Shown here in pieces: positions 10,028-18,429 of a stretch of DNA of 64,000 bases. A model generated the notes under the pieces. It was not told the origin of the DNA. It searched no databases and was given only the letters and a program-made list of their open reading frames with translations. The number at the start of each line of letters is the position of its first letter. Positions within the stretch are counted from its first letter, which is position 1. The position numbers and the translations under genes are program-made. Origin of the DNA: Chloroflexota bacterium (GTDB lineage: Bacteria > Chloroflexota > Anaerolineae > Aggregatilineales > Phototrophicaceae); assembly GCA_026708115.1 (NCBI GenBank), contig JAPOVL010000042.1, positions 1 through 64,000 on the forward strand, given 5' to 3'.

Positions 10028-10957
10028 CTAGTTGTTTTCGGGCAGCCCGGTCTGCCAGGTCTTGTCGCGGATCGGCGCCAAGACCTCAAGTACCGCCTCA
10101 ATCAAAGCTTCGTCATAGGGCGCATCCAGCCATTCAACATTGCGCCGCATATTGTCCGGGTTGGCTGTGCCGATCAAAGTGCTGTGGATATCTCGATTGC
10201 GCAGGGAGAATTGTACCGCAAGTTGGGCGATATCGACGCCTTGCTCGCGGCAAAAGGCGGCAGCGGCGGCGCAGCCAGCCTTGATCTCGTCCGTGGCGGG
10301 ATGCCAATCGGGGCTGCCTCGGTTGGTGAGCAGGCCCATGCTCAGCGGCGACGCGCCGATGATGCCGACGTCTTTTTCCTGCAAATAAGGAATCAGTCCC
10401 CCTAGCGTGGTATCGTTGAGCGAATAATGCGCGTAGGACAAGATAGTATCGACCTCGATACGATCCATGATGGCGGGATAAATGGCGAGGGGGAATCCGG
10501 TGATGCCGACGAAGCCCGCCTTTCCGGTTTCCTGCGCCTTCCGCAGCGCCGGGATCGTCTCGTCGACGATCTGATCTAGCAACACGTATTCGATATCGTG
10601 GCACTGGATAATGTCGATATGCTCGACGGCCAATCGTCCCAAGCTCTCGTCGACGCTCCGTGTGACGCGCTCGGCGCTGAAATCGAATTCCTCTTCCCCA
10701 TAGCGCCCGACTTTGGTCGCCAGCACATACTTGTCTCTGGGAACGCCGCGCAGCGCCTTGCCCAAGACCGTTTCCGCGCGCGTGATGCCATAGAAGGGCG
10801 AACAATCGATCAAGTTGACGCCCAGGTCCAGCGCGACATGCAGGGCGCGGATGCCCTCGTCGTCGTCAATGGGACGGAAGACGCCCCCCAGCGACGAAGC
10901 GCCAAAGCTCAGGATTGATACGTCCAGACCGGTCTTCCCCAACTTGCGATATTCCAT
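10028..10957 (-). CDS. Aldo/keto reductase, probable L-fucose (aldose) dehydrogenase
   Basis: 309 aa. The AKR catalytic tetrad is visible: D51 and Y56 in NLIDCSPFYG, K82 in LATKVGR and H120 in IIQCHDIEY. The sequence style matches L-galactose/L-fucose/D-threo-aldose 1-dehydrogenases, which oxidise the sugar to its 1,5- or 1,4-lactone with NAD(P). It lies 14 bases downstream of the fucosidase and immediately upstream of a lactonase-like amidohydrolase, so it most likely oxidises the L-fucose released by the fucosidase. Cofactor preference is not clear. Confidence 0.9.
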   Translation of the reverse strand: MEYRKLGKTGLDVSILSFGASSLGGVFRPIDDDEGIRALHVALDLGVNLIDCSPFYGITRAETVLGKALRGVPRDKYVLATKVGRYGEEEFDFSAERVTRSVDESLGRLAVEHIDIIQCHDIEYVLLDQIVDETIPALRKAQETGKAGFVGITGFPLAIYPAIMDRIEVDTILSYAHYSLNDTTLGGLIPYLQEKDVGIIGASPLSMGLLTNRGSPDWHPATDEIKAGCAAAAAFCREQGVDIAQLAVQFSLRNRDIHSTLIGTANPDNMRRNVEWLDAPYDEALIEAVLEVLAPIRDKTWQTGLPENN

Positions 10958-10971
10958 TTAGCGCGTCCCTT

Positions 10972-12432
10972 TTAGTAGCTGGTATTGCGGGTGATCTTGA
11001 ATGCGTAGACGTGATCGCAGGGTTTGTGATCGGGCCGCTCGATCCGGAGCCCAGCATCCGTCATCTCCCATTGGAGCTCGCCCGGGCTGCCGAGCAATTC
11101 GACCGAGCGCAACTCGCCCGGGTAAAATGCGCGCGCGGATTTGATGAGGAAACTTTTCTCCGGCCAGTCGAAGGTCATGGCATAGAGCACATTGTCGCGC
11201 ACGGTGAAGCGGATATCCCGAGCCGTGTATTGCAGCTTTTCCTTGGTATCGCTGAAGGCGCCGACGTGGGTCATCCGGGTCGGTCCCTCGCCGAAGGTAT
11301 TCCAGGGCACCGTATCGTATATCGCCTCGCCGTTAACCCGCAGCCACTCGCCCATGCCTTCGAGGATCGCTTTCGACTCGTCCGGGATGGTGCCGTCGGG
11401 TTTGGGACCCACATTGAGCAGCATGAAACCATTCTTGCTGACGTTATCCGCCAGGTATTGCACCATTTCAGTCACGGATTTGTATTCAGTTTCCTTGATA
11501 TAGCCCCAGCCCTGGCCATCATCAACGGTGGTATCGGTAATCCATTCGTAATGGGTCAGTTCGGCGGTTTTGCCCAATTCAAAATCGAGCAGAGCGGCGC
11601 CGGGCGGGATATCGTGCCATTTGTAGCTGGCGACAACTTCCCGGCCCCATTCGGCTTCTTTGTTGTAGTAATAAGCCAGGAAGTCCTGTTTATACTGATC
11701 GTGCACGAAGCGCAGTCCGAAATCGAACCAGATATAATCCGGCTGGTAGCGCTCGACGACTTCGACCAGCCGCCCCTTCCAGCGATCGAGGAAGGCTTTG
11801 CTGGGCTTGTCCTGCGCCATCCATTCGCCGTGGTCTTGATGGACGCCGGCCCGCTTCGGGTCATAGTCAAAATCCAGATTATGAAGCTGGCCATAGAGGC
11901 CGGCGTACGCGGGATCGGAAGTGTCGTATTCACTTTTCCAATGCGGGAAGAACCACCAGTTCTCGGCGTGGTGCATGGCGACCATGAAGCGCATGCCCTG
12001 GGCGCGGATGGCTGTTTCCAGTTCCCCTACCACATCGCGCCTTGGTCCCATCTTGCCCGCGCACCACTCGGTGTCGCTGGCGTCCCACATCGGGAAGCCG
12101 TCGTGATGTTCGGCCACTGGCCCGGCGAATTTGGCGCCGGCGCGTTTGAACAGCTCCGCCCATTCATCGGGGTCGAAGCGCTCGGCGGTGAACATAGGTA
12201 TGAAGTCCTTGTAACCAAACTGCGAGGGATGCCCATATGTCTTGCAGTGATAATCGAACTGTGGCGAGCCCTCGCGGTACATATGATAGGGATACCAGGT
12301 CACGTTGGGTCCGGTGGCGGGCACACAATAAATGCCCCAATGGGTGTAGATGCCGAATTTCGCCTTGCGCATCCATTCCGCGGTAGGATGCGTCTTGAGC
12401 GACGCCCAGGTCGCGTCGTACTGTTTTCTCAT
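10972..12432 (-). CDS. Alpha-L-fucosidase, GH29 family
   Basis: 486 aa. GH29 features are FGIYTHWG near residue 30, AEHHDGF (108-114), MHHAENWW (153-160) and the nucleophile motif YIWFDFGL with Asp237, followed by NGFMLLNVGPKPDG. The enzyme removes alpha-linked L-fucose from glycans with retention. No signal peptide is present (it starts MRKQYDATWASLK), so it should act in the cytoplasm on imported oligosaccharides. AGGAG precedes the ATG. It opens a run fucosidase, aldo/keto reductase, lactonase, zinc dehydrogenase, and it probably shares the promoter of the LacI gene 184 bases upstream. Confidence 0.95.
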   Translation of the reverse strand: MRKQYDATWASLKTHPTAEWMRKAKFGIYTHWGIYCVPATGPNVTWYPYHMYREGSPQFDYHCKTYGHPSQFGYKDFIPMFTAERFDPDEWAELFKRAGAKFAGPVAEHHDGFPMWDASDTEWCAGKMGPRRDVVGELETAIRAQGMRFMVAMHHAENWWFFPHWKSEYDTSDPAYAGLYGQLHNLDFDYDPKRAGVHQDHGEWMAQDKPSKAFLDRWKGRLVEVVERYQPDYIWFDFGLRFVHDQYKQDFLAYYYNKEAEWGREVVASYKWHDIPPGAALLDFELGKTAELTHYEWITDTTVDDGQGWGYIKETEYKSVTEMVQYLADNVSKNGFMLLNVGPKPDGTIPDESKAILEGMGEWLRVNGEAIYDTVPWNTFGEGPTRMTHVGAFSDTKEKLQYTARDIRFTVRDNVLYAMTFDWPEKSFLIKSARAFYPGELRSVELLGSPGELQWEMTDAGLRIERPDHKPCDHVYAFKITRNTSY

Positions 12433-12616
12433 GTTTTTCTCCTATCCAAAACGCGAACCGGATTTGATGCCCCCGGTCCATTCTCTTCTCAACCGTGGTC
12501 GGCACCCCACATCGCTGCAGACTGAGAGAACAATTCCAATGGATACAAAGCTCGGCTTAGTCATCTGCTCGATGGCATCGGGAGGCCCGCGTTAAGTGTC
12601 GCCATTTGTCGAGATT

Positions 12617-13612
12617 TCAAGTCGATTGCCGCAGGACCAGCTCACAATTGAAAAGAGCAGAGGGGATATCGTCTTGATCCCCGTTTAGCGCCTGCAGCAC
12701 TTTGCGCGCGGCGGTCTCGCCTATGCGGTAGGTAGGTTGGCGCACCACGGTCAAAGGCGGGCTCGATACCTGCGCCCAAGGATGATCGTCAAAGCCGACT
12801 ATCGCGACATCCTGCGGGCAGCGCATGCCCAAGGCTTGCAAGCCCATAAGCGCGCCCAGGCTCAGCAAGTTATTGCAGACGAACACGGCCCGCGGCCGCT
12901 CTTCTTGCGCCATGAGTTCGCGCATGGCGCGCTGGCCGTCTTCAATGCTCAATTGACTGGCGACCGACCAGAGCTCACGCAGCGGCAGGCCTGCTTCCGA
13001 CAGCGCCATTTCGAAACCGGACAGACGCTCACGCATAGTCGAAAGACGCTGAAAGCCCGACAGAATACCGATTTCGCGGTAGCCGCGCTCGATGAGATGC
13101 TTGGTGCCCAGATAGGCGCCATATCTATTGTTTACGCCGACATAAGGCGATTTGGCGTTGTCGAAAGTGCGATCCAGCATGACAATCGGAATGTTCAGCT
13201 TGGCTGCCTCGTTGAGCGCGTCCCAGTTTTGGCTGGTGGCGGCGGCGATGATGCCATCGACGCCCTGCCGGAGCAGGATATCAATGTAGTATTCCTCTCG
13301 ATCCAGCACCTCGCTGGTATTGCAGACCATCAAGCTGTAACCGTTGGCGATCAGCACATCTTCCACACCCAACATGATTTCGCCGAAAAAAGTATTTGTG
13401 ACATCGGAGACGATCAATCCGATGACACGAGTTCGTTGAGTGGTCAGGCTGCGGGCAGCCACATTTGGTCGATAGCCGAGCGAGCGTATAGCCTCCTGCA
13501 CTCGTTCCTTGGTGGCGCCTTCCACAAAGCGCGTCTCGTTAATCACATGCGAGACGGTAGCTTTCGACACGCCGGCTTGTTCAGCAACGTCTTGCATTGT
13601 TATGCGTTTCAT
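12617..13612 (-). CDS. LacI-family regulator of the fucose locus
   Basis: 331 aa from the ATG at 13612; a TTG 3 bases upstream is an equally spaced alternative to the GAGGA sequence. The DNA-binding domain reads ITMQDVAEQAGVSKATVSHVIN, followed by the hinge and a sugar-binding sensor domain (IGLIVSDVTNTFF, AIVGFDDHPWAQ). It heads the minus-strand fucosidase operon. Its own promoter, the promoter of the divergent dehydrogenase operon and that of the first ABC importer all carry AACCGATT at or just after the predicted transcription start. The simplest reading is that this protein represses all three until a fucose-pathway ligand binds. Confidence 0.94.
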   Translation of the reverse strand: MKRITMQDVAEQAGVSKATVSHVINETRFVEGATKERVQEAIRSLGYRPNVAARSLTTQRTRVIGLIVSDVTNTFFGEIMLGVEDVLIANGYSLMVCNTSEVLDREEYYIDILLRQGVDGIIAAATSQNWDALNEAAKLNIPIVMLDRTFDNAKSPYVGVNNRYGAYLGTKHLIERGYREIGILSGFQRLSTMRERLSGFEMALSEAGLPLRELWSVASQLSIEDGQRAMRELMAQEERPRAVFVCNNLLSLGALMGLQALGMRCPQDVAIVGFDDHPWAQVSSPPLTVVRQPTYRIGETAARKVLQALNGDQDDIPSALFNCELVLRQST

Positions 13613-13737
13613 CAATACGCAGTCCTCTTCCTGAACAGCTCCCTTGCCCTTTCAAGGAGAACGCAGGCTAAGTTGTAAGAGCGCGACTTTCCTGTGACCT
13701 TTTCCATGCCGCCGAGCGACAGAGTAACGCGTTGCGT

Positions 13738-13745
13738 AACCGATT
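13738..13745. promoter_or_regulatory. Candidate LacI operator at the regulator's own start site
   Basis: AACCGATT, a near-palindrome of LacI-operator type, inside GTTGCGTAACCGATT (13731-13745). It overlaps the transcription start predicted from the promoter at 13752-13780. A closely similar GTTGCGTAATCGGTT appears on the minus strand at the first importer's promoter. Confidence 0.5.
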
Positions 13746-13751
13746 CCTGGA

Positions 13752-13780
13752 ATAGTATCCGATAGCGCTGGAATCGTCAA
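13752..13780 (-). promoter_or_regulatory. Sigma-70-type promoter of the LacI/fucosidase operon
   Basis: On the minus strand, TTGACG (13780-13775) is followed after exactly 17 bases by TACTAT (13757-13752). Transcription should begin near 13745, about 130 bases before the LacI gene. Confidence 0.6.
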
Positions 13781-14352
13781 ATTTGCGGGTTTCCTGGCAG
13801 AGCACTCGTTTCAGATTTTCCTTCGCCACGAAACAACGAAAGTAGTTCCAGGGATCTGACGCTATAAAATAATGGCTAGCTGTGTAAGGCTTGTCCGGTA
13901 CTGTGGCAAATTCACTTTTTTCATCCCCATCCCTTCCGCCTCCAGGGCGTCTACGCGGCGCGGGCTCATCCTTCCAACAAGAGGGAATGGCAGCATCTCC
14001 CATCCCGTACTAGCGCCAAAAGAACTAATGTCAGTCCTGTATGTCGGCTGTAGGGGCAACTGACAGGCAGCGTCGGCGCGCCCTGCGCGACCCTGTGAGT
14101 CGCCCGAAAATCACGGCAATACACACAGATTCTATGGCGATTTCTTGCCCAATCGGAAGCTGTCCGCTCCTCCTCGATGCTTCGAGGAGAGCTTGGACAG
14201 GCTTAGTGTCCTCAAGGATCACGATGAGGCAAGCTTTTGACCGGGCTTGAAAAACGCGACCAAATGGTCGCCATCCCAGATCCAAAACATGCTAAGCTCA
14301 GCTCATGACCGTTTGCGTCCGCATCCCAATCCGTCGAAGTAAATCGCTACAT
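13781..14352. other. Intergenic stretch with no convincing gene
   Basis: Between the LacI promoter and the GGACATAAAA repeats there is no reading frame with a ribosome binding site and plausible protein composition. The short open frames here are rich in Arg, Ser and Cys as expected of chance translation. I see no transposon ends or tRNA. It may be a decayed region. Confidence 0.5.
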
Positions 14353-14416
14353 GGACATAAAAACATCTTTTATGTCCGAAAAAAGTTTTACGTCGGACAT
14401 AAAAGCGGACATAAAA
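14353..14416. repeat. Four copies of GGACATAAAA forming alternative hairpins
   Basis: The 10-mer GGACATAAAA occurs at 14353-14362, inverted at 14368-14377, and direct again at 14395-14404 and 14407-14416. Copy 1 and the inverted copy make a perfect 10-bp stem with a 5-base loop. The inverted copy and copy 3 make a perfect 11-bp stem with a 15-base loop, so the two hairpins exclude each other. The element lies about 70 bases upstream of the -35 box of the dehydrogenase operon. Possible roles are a multi-site operator, a recombinase site or a remnant of a mobile palindrome. Confidence 0.8.
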
Positions 14417-14480
14417 TCTCGCTGTCTTCGGTGGATAGCAAAAATCTGGCGCGATTACCTTGGCCATCCCAGCAGAGTTG

Positions 14481-14509
14481 TTGCGGGCGCAATCGCCCTA
14501 TGTTATAGT
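14481..14509 (+). promoter_or_regulatory. Promoter of the plus-strand dehydrogenase operon
   Basis: TTGCGG, a 17-base spacer, then TATAGT. The -10 matches 5 of 6 consensus bases and the -35 only the TTG. Transcription should start near 14516, with the candidate operator at 14527 just downstream. Confidence 0.5.
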
Positions 14510-14526
14510 CGCCTGCGTCGCTGGGA

Positions 14527-14534
14527 AACCGATT
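14527..14534. promoter_or_regulatory. Candidate LacI operator downstream of the operon start
   Basis: AACCGATT in the context AAACCGATTGCGC, about 11 bases after the predicted transcription start. The same octamer is found at the start sites of the LacI/fucosidase operon and of the first ABC importer. Confidence 0.48.
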
Positions 14535-14589
14535 GCGCGGCCCGGACAGGTGACCAATTCCTTGGCGCGCGCCAATAACAGGAATGTCA

Positions 14590-15624
14590 ATGAAACGAGT
14601 GACTGTGCTGGGAGAACAACGTGCGGGAATCGCCATTGGGCAGGCGCCCCAGGCCAAAGAAAACTGGGTCCTGGTCAAGGTGCATGCCGCGCCAATGTGT
14701 ACCGAATACAAAGCCTTCGCCTCCGGCGTCAATCATGGTTTTTTCGGACATGAGGCCGCGGGTGAGGTGGTGGCGGTGGCGCAGCCGGGCAAAGTGAAAG
14801 TCGGCGACCGCGTCGTGGCTATGCCGCTGTCCCCGTGCGGACAGTGCCCTTATTGCCTGGCCGGTGAATACATCCATTGTCAGGACTTGATTGACTTTGA
14901 CGCCTGTCACGGCAGCGACAATGGAAAAGCGACTATGTCGCAATATCTCTTGAAACAAGACTGGATGCTGGTGCCGATTCCCGATGGCATGTCATACGAA
15001 CATGCGTCGATGGCCTGTTGCGGCTTGGGGCCGACCTTCGGCGCCTTTCAGTTTATGGCCCTTGACGCCCACGATACCTTACTCATTACGGGCTTGGGAC
15101 CGGTAGGACTGGGCGGCGTGATCGGCGCCACGTTTCGCGGCGCGACTGTGATCGGCGTTGACGTGAACAGCTACCGTGCGGCGAAAGCGCTTGAACTCGG
15201 CGCCGAAGCCGTGATCGACCCGACAGATGAAGACGCGCTGGCGCAGATTCTGGCGCTCACAAGCGACGGGCGCGGCGTTGACAAAGCGGTGGATTGCTCC
15301 GGCGTGGTGGCGGCGCACCGCCTCTGCATAGACGCGACCCGGCGCAAGGGCATGGTCGCCTTTGTCGGCGAATGCACAGATGACACGCCGCTGAAGATCA
15401 GCCAGGATATGATCCGCAAAGGACTGAGATTGATCGGTTCCTGGCACTATAACCTGGCGGATACGCCGCGCATGATGGCCATGATTAGCCAGGTCGGCGA
15501 CAAATTGGATCAACTGATTACCCATCGATATCCCATTGATGAGATACAAAGCGCCTGGGAGACGCAGCTTTCCGGGCAATGTGGCAAAGTGATTTTACAG
15601 CCCTGGGAGGGAAGCCATGTATAA
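14590..15624 (+). CDS. Zinc-dependent alcohol dehydrogenase-like oxidoreductase
   Basis: 344 aa from the ATG at 14590, which has AGGA 6 bases upstream; an ATG at 14584 leaves too little space. Catalytic zinc ligands are C37 and H54-E55 (FFGHEAAGEV). The structural cluster CGQCPYCLAGEYIHC supplies C83, C86, C89 and C97. The Rossmann motif is GLGPVGLGG, and the C-terminal part is regular MDR fold. It is the first gene of a five-gene operon and overlaps the next gene by 8 bases. A polyol or sugar-derivative substrate is likely given its companions. Confidence 0.9.
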   Translation: MKRVTVLGEQRAGIAIGQAPQAKENWVLVKVHAAPMCTEYKAFASGVNHGFFGHEAAGEVVAVAQPGKVKVGDRVVAMPLSPCGQCPYCLAGEYIHCQDLIDFDACHGSDNGKATMSQYLLKQDWMLVPIPDGMSYEHASMACCGLGPTFGAFQFMALDAHDTLLITGLGPVGLGGVIGATFRGATVIGVDVNSYRAAKALELGAEAVIDPTDEDALAQILALTSDGRGVDKAVDCSGVVAAHRLCIDATRRKGMVAFVGECTDDTPLKISQDMIRKGLRLIGSWHYNLADTPRMMAMISQVGDKLDQLITHRYPIDEIQSAWETQLSGQCGKVILQPWEGSHV

Positions 15625-16645
15625 AACGGTTATTATCGGCGTCGGCGGCGGACGGGCACACGGGCACGCGGATGCCTACCAGTATGTGAAACGAGGCCGG
15701 GTAGTGGCCGTCTGTGACTTGCGGCCCGAGCCTTTGGACGCGTTCGCCGACAAATACGATGTGAAAGCGCGTTATACCGATTACCGCGAGATGTTCGAAA
15801 AAGAACGGCCCGAGTTGGCGCATGTTAGCACGCCGCCCAATGTCCGGCTCGAGGTCCTGGAAGCGGCTGAGGCAGCAGGCGTGCCGGCGGTCGTGGTGGA
15901 AAAACCGCTGGCGATACAGGGGGAGGACTACCTGGCGATCAGAGACTTCGCCGCGCGCAATCCAAAGATCAAGGTCGCCATCAATCATCAATTGCAGTTT
16001 CATCCGCGCCGGCAGCATTTGCAGAAGCTGGCCGCTGACGGCGCCATCGGCGATATCCGTTTCATCGAAGCCAGCTCGGGCATGAACCTGGCTTATCAGG
16101 GGACGCATTCCCTGCAGGCGATCGGCGCCTTCAATCCAGCGAGGCCGACGACCGTCTTCGGGCAAGTATCGGGCGCGAAGGGATTGCAGCCCAATGAAAA
16201 AGAGCATTACGCGCCGGATCAAAGCTTGGCGGCGGTTGAATACGATAACGGCGTGCAGGCCACGCTGCGCTGCGGCGAGAACGCCCCGCGCGTGCCGCGC
16301 GGCGACGCGATTTATCAGCACAAGCGCATCGCGGTCTACGGCATGAAGGGCTATATCCACTGGACGATGTGGGGCTGGGAGAGCTTCATCAATGGCGCCT
16401 ACGATAGCGGCGATCACGAGTACCCGGAGGAAGACGTGCTCGGGCAAGCAGCCATGACCGAGGCGATGTTCGACTGGCTGGAAGATGATAGCGCCCTGCA
16501 CCCACTAAACCTGGAACGCGCCCTGGTCGACTTCAACGTCATTCTGGCGCTTTACGCCAGTTCGCTCAACCACAAGGTGGTCGCGTTGCCCTACGAGCCG
16601 GAAGCCAATCTAGCGTCGAAGCTGCGGGAGGCTCTCCAAGACTAA
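15617..16645 (+). CDS. Gfo/Idh/MocA-family oxidoreductase
   Basis: 342 aa. The N-terminal Rossmann fold starts VIIGVGGGRAHGHA, the acidic strand end is VCDLRPEP, and the family EKP motif lies at E95-K96-P97 (VVVEKPLA). The C-terminal half is the alpha/beta substrate domain, with INHQLQFHPRR. Members use NAD(P) to oxidise or reduce sugars, inositols or sugar acids. GGGAGG precedes the ATG, and translation is coupled to the upstream dehydrogenase by an 8-base overlap. The substrate is unknown but should be a carbohydrate. Confidence 0.9.
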   Translation: MYKTVIIGVGGGRAHGHADAYQYVKRGRVVAVCDLRPEPLDAFADKYDVKARYTDYREMFEKERPELAHVSTPPNVRLEVLEAAEAAGVPAVVVEKPLAIQGEDYLAIRDFAARNPKIKVAINHQLQFHPRRQHLQKLAADGAIGDIRFIEASSGMNLAYQGTHSLQAIGAFNPARPTTVFGQVSGAKGLQPNEKEHYAPDQSLAAVEYDNGVQATLRCGENAPRVPRGDAIYQHKRIAVYGMKGYIHWTMWGWESFINGAYDSGDHEYPEEDVLGQAAMTEAMFDWLEDDSALHPLNLERALVDFNVILALYASSLNHKVVALPYEPEANLASKLREALQD

Positions 16646-16650
16646 CGAGC

Positions 16651-17658
16651 ATGGAGAACAAAGCAAAATTTCTGATCGCCATGCGTCCGGAACTTTTTGA
16701 CATGCTGTTTGCCGAAGCGCAGCAGAAGCGGCTGCGGGCGCTGGGGGACTTGACGGTGCAGGACGAAGAGGACAACCTCAGCGAAGCTCAGTTGACGCGC
16801 CTGATCGGGGGACAGGATATCGTCATCACTTGCTGGGGCACGCCGAGTTTTTCCGACGCCGTGCTGGCTGCCGCCGACCGCTTAAAATTGATCGCGCATG
16901 CCGCGGGCACGATCAAGCGCTTGTTGCCGCCGCCGGTCTTCGCCGACGGCAGGCGAGTCACGCATGCCGCGGCGGCGATGGCCATTCCCGTAGCCGAGAC
17001 GACCCTGCTGCTAATCCTGCTTTGCCTGCGCCGATTCCACAAGATTGATCGCGCCTTCAAAGAAGAGGGTTGGGCGCCGGCCAGGGCACTGACGCCGGGT
17101 ACAGAATTGGCGGGGACGCGCATCGGCATCATCGGCGCTGGCCATACCGAGCGCGAGGTCATCAAGAAATTGAATGCTGTGGATGCGGTGCTGTGGCTTT
17201 ACGATCCATACCTGAGCGAGTCGGCTGCCGCTGCCATGGGTGTACGCAAAGTGGATCTGGAGACGCTGCTGCGCGAATGTCCAGTCGTGACTTTGCAGGC
17301 ACCAGCCACGGCCGAGACCTACCGCATGTTGGGCGCGGAGCAGTTTGGTTGGATGCAAGACGGGGCGATTTTTATCAACACGGCTCGGCCGCGTCTTGTC
17401 GACCAGAACGCTTTGCTGGCGGAGTTGCAGTCGGGACGGATCAGCGCGGCGCTGGATGTCTTCGAGACGGAGCCGCTGCCGAACGAGAGCCTCTTCAGGC
17501 AGTTGGACAACGTCATCATTACGCCTCATGTTGCCTCGGTCACGCATCAAGCCCGTCATCGCCAGGGAACCATCATCACGGACGAGGTGACTAGCTATCT
17601 GCAGGACGGGAAATTGCGCTTCGAAGTCACGCGCGCTATGCTCGAAACCATGGCATAG
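16651..17658 (+). CDS. D-2-hydroxyacid dehydrogenase family protein with altered NAD loop
   Basis: 335 aa. The catalytic residues expected of the family are present: Arg246 in NTARPRLVD, the Glu in DVFETEP (269-275) and His293 in TPHVAS. The nucleotide loop, normally GxGxxG, reads GAGHTE (162-167), so the third Gly is Glu, and the usual ARGG is ARPR. NAD binding may be altered or the substrate unusual. Relatives reduce 2-keto acids to D-2-hydroxyacids. It starts 5 bases after the Gfo/Idh stop and belongs to the same operon, where a sugar-acid step is likely. Confidence 0.87.
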   Translation: MENKAKFLIAMRPELFDMLFAEAQQKRLRALGDLTVQDEEDNLSEAQLTRLIGGQDIVITCWGTPSFSDAVLAAADRLKLIAHAAGTIKRLLPPPVFADGRRVTHAAAAMAIPVAETTLLLILLCLRRFHKIDRAFKEEGWAPARALTPGTELAGTRIGIIGAGHTEREVIKKLNAVDAVLWLYDPYLSESAAAAMGVRKVDLETLLRECPVVTLQAPATAETYRMLGAEQFGWMQDGAIFINTARPRLVDQNALLAELQSGRISAALDVFETEPLPNESLFRQLDNVIITPHVASVTHQARHRQGTIITDEVTSYLQDGKLRFEVTRAMLETMA

Positions 17659-17688
17659 GCGCTGGTACGCGAGCGCGGGGAGGATCAG

Positions 17689-18417
17689 ATGGGCGTGTTG
17701 GATGGCAAGACGATAATCGTCACCGGGGCCAGCAGCGGATTCGGCGAAGCGATCGCCATCGCTTGCGCGGGGGAAGGCGCCAAGGTCAGCTTGGTGGCGC
17801 GCCGCGCCGAACTGTTGGAGAATGTCGCCGCAGCGGCGCGCGCCAAAGGTGGCGAGGCCTTGGTCTGCCCGGCCGACGTCAGCGACGACGCCCAGATACA
17901 GGCATCAGTCGAGAAAACCCGAGCGGCCTTTGGGCCGATTGATGTGCTGGTCAACAACGCCGGAACCAACATTCCGCAGCGTTCTATCACAGATACCACG
18001 GCGGAGCAGTATCGCGAGTTGATGGATATCAACTTGACCAGCGCCTACGTCTTCACCAGAGCGGTTTTGCCGGAGATGAAAGCGCGCGGCGACGGGCTTA
18101 TCGTCAATATCGCGTCGCGGGCGGGCATGTTCCCCAGTATCGGCGCTGGCGTGGCCTACAGCACCAGCAAGATCGGTATGGAAGCGCTCAATGCGGTTAC
18201 CAACGAAGAGGGCAACGCCCACGGCGTACGCGCCTGCCTCTTCAACCCTGGGGCGGGAAATACACCCATCATTGACCGGCGACCGGTCAAGTTCAGCCGG
18301 GAACAAAAGATGAAAATGATCCAGCCGGAAGATATCGCCGACACTGTGGTTTTCATCGCGGGTTTGCCCGCGCGCGTCAACATTGACCTGGTATCCATGT
18401 TGCCGACCAAAAGTTAA
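17689..18417 (+). CDS. Short-chain dehydrogenase/reductase (SDR)
   Basis: 242 aa classical SDR. It shows the cofactor loop TGASSGFG (12-19), NNAG (89-92), catalytic Ser143 (NIASRAG) and the Y157-STS-K161 pair. GGGGAGG precedes the ATG. SDRs oxidise or reduce sugar hydroxyls and keto acids. 2-keto-3-deoxy-L-fuconate 4-dehydrogenase is an SDR, so that role is possible in a fucose locus, but it is only an inference. It stands between the hydroxyacid dehydrogenase and an isomerase in one operon. Confidence 0.88.
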   Translation: MGVLDGKTIIVTGASSGFGEAIAIACAGEGAKVSLVARRAELLENVAAAARAKGGEALVCPADVSDDAQIQASVEKTRAAFGPIDVLVNNAGTNIPQRSITDTTAEQYRELMDINLTSAYVFTRAVLPEMKARGDGLIVNIASRAGMFPSIGAGVAYSTSKIGMEALNAVTNEEGNAHGVRACLFNPGAGNTPIIDRRPVKFSREQKMKMIQPEDIADTVVFIAGLPARVNIDLVSMLPTKS

Positions 18418-18429
18418 GCGAGACGCGCG

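Noticed and set aside
10915..12525. 536-codon plus-strand frame over the fucosidase
   Set aside because: Chance frame caused by GC-rich codons; GH29 motifs are on the minus strand.
13668..14003. 111-codon minus frame before the LacI gene
   Set aside because: Overlaps the LacI promoter, lacks a ribosome site and reads as chance peptide.
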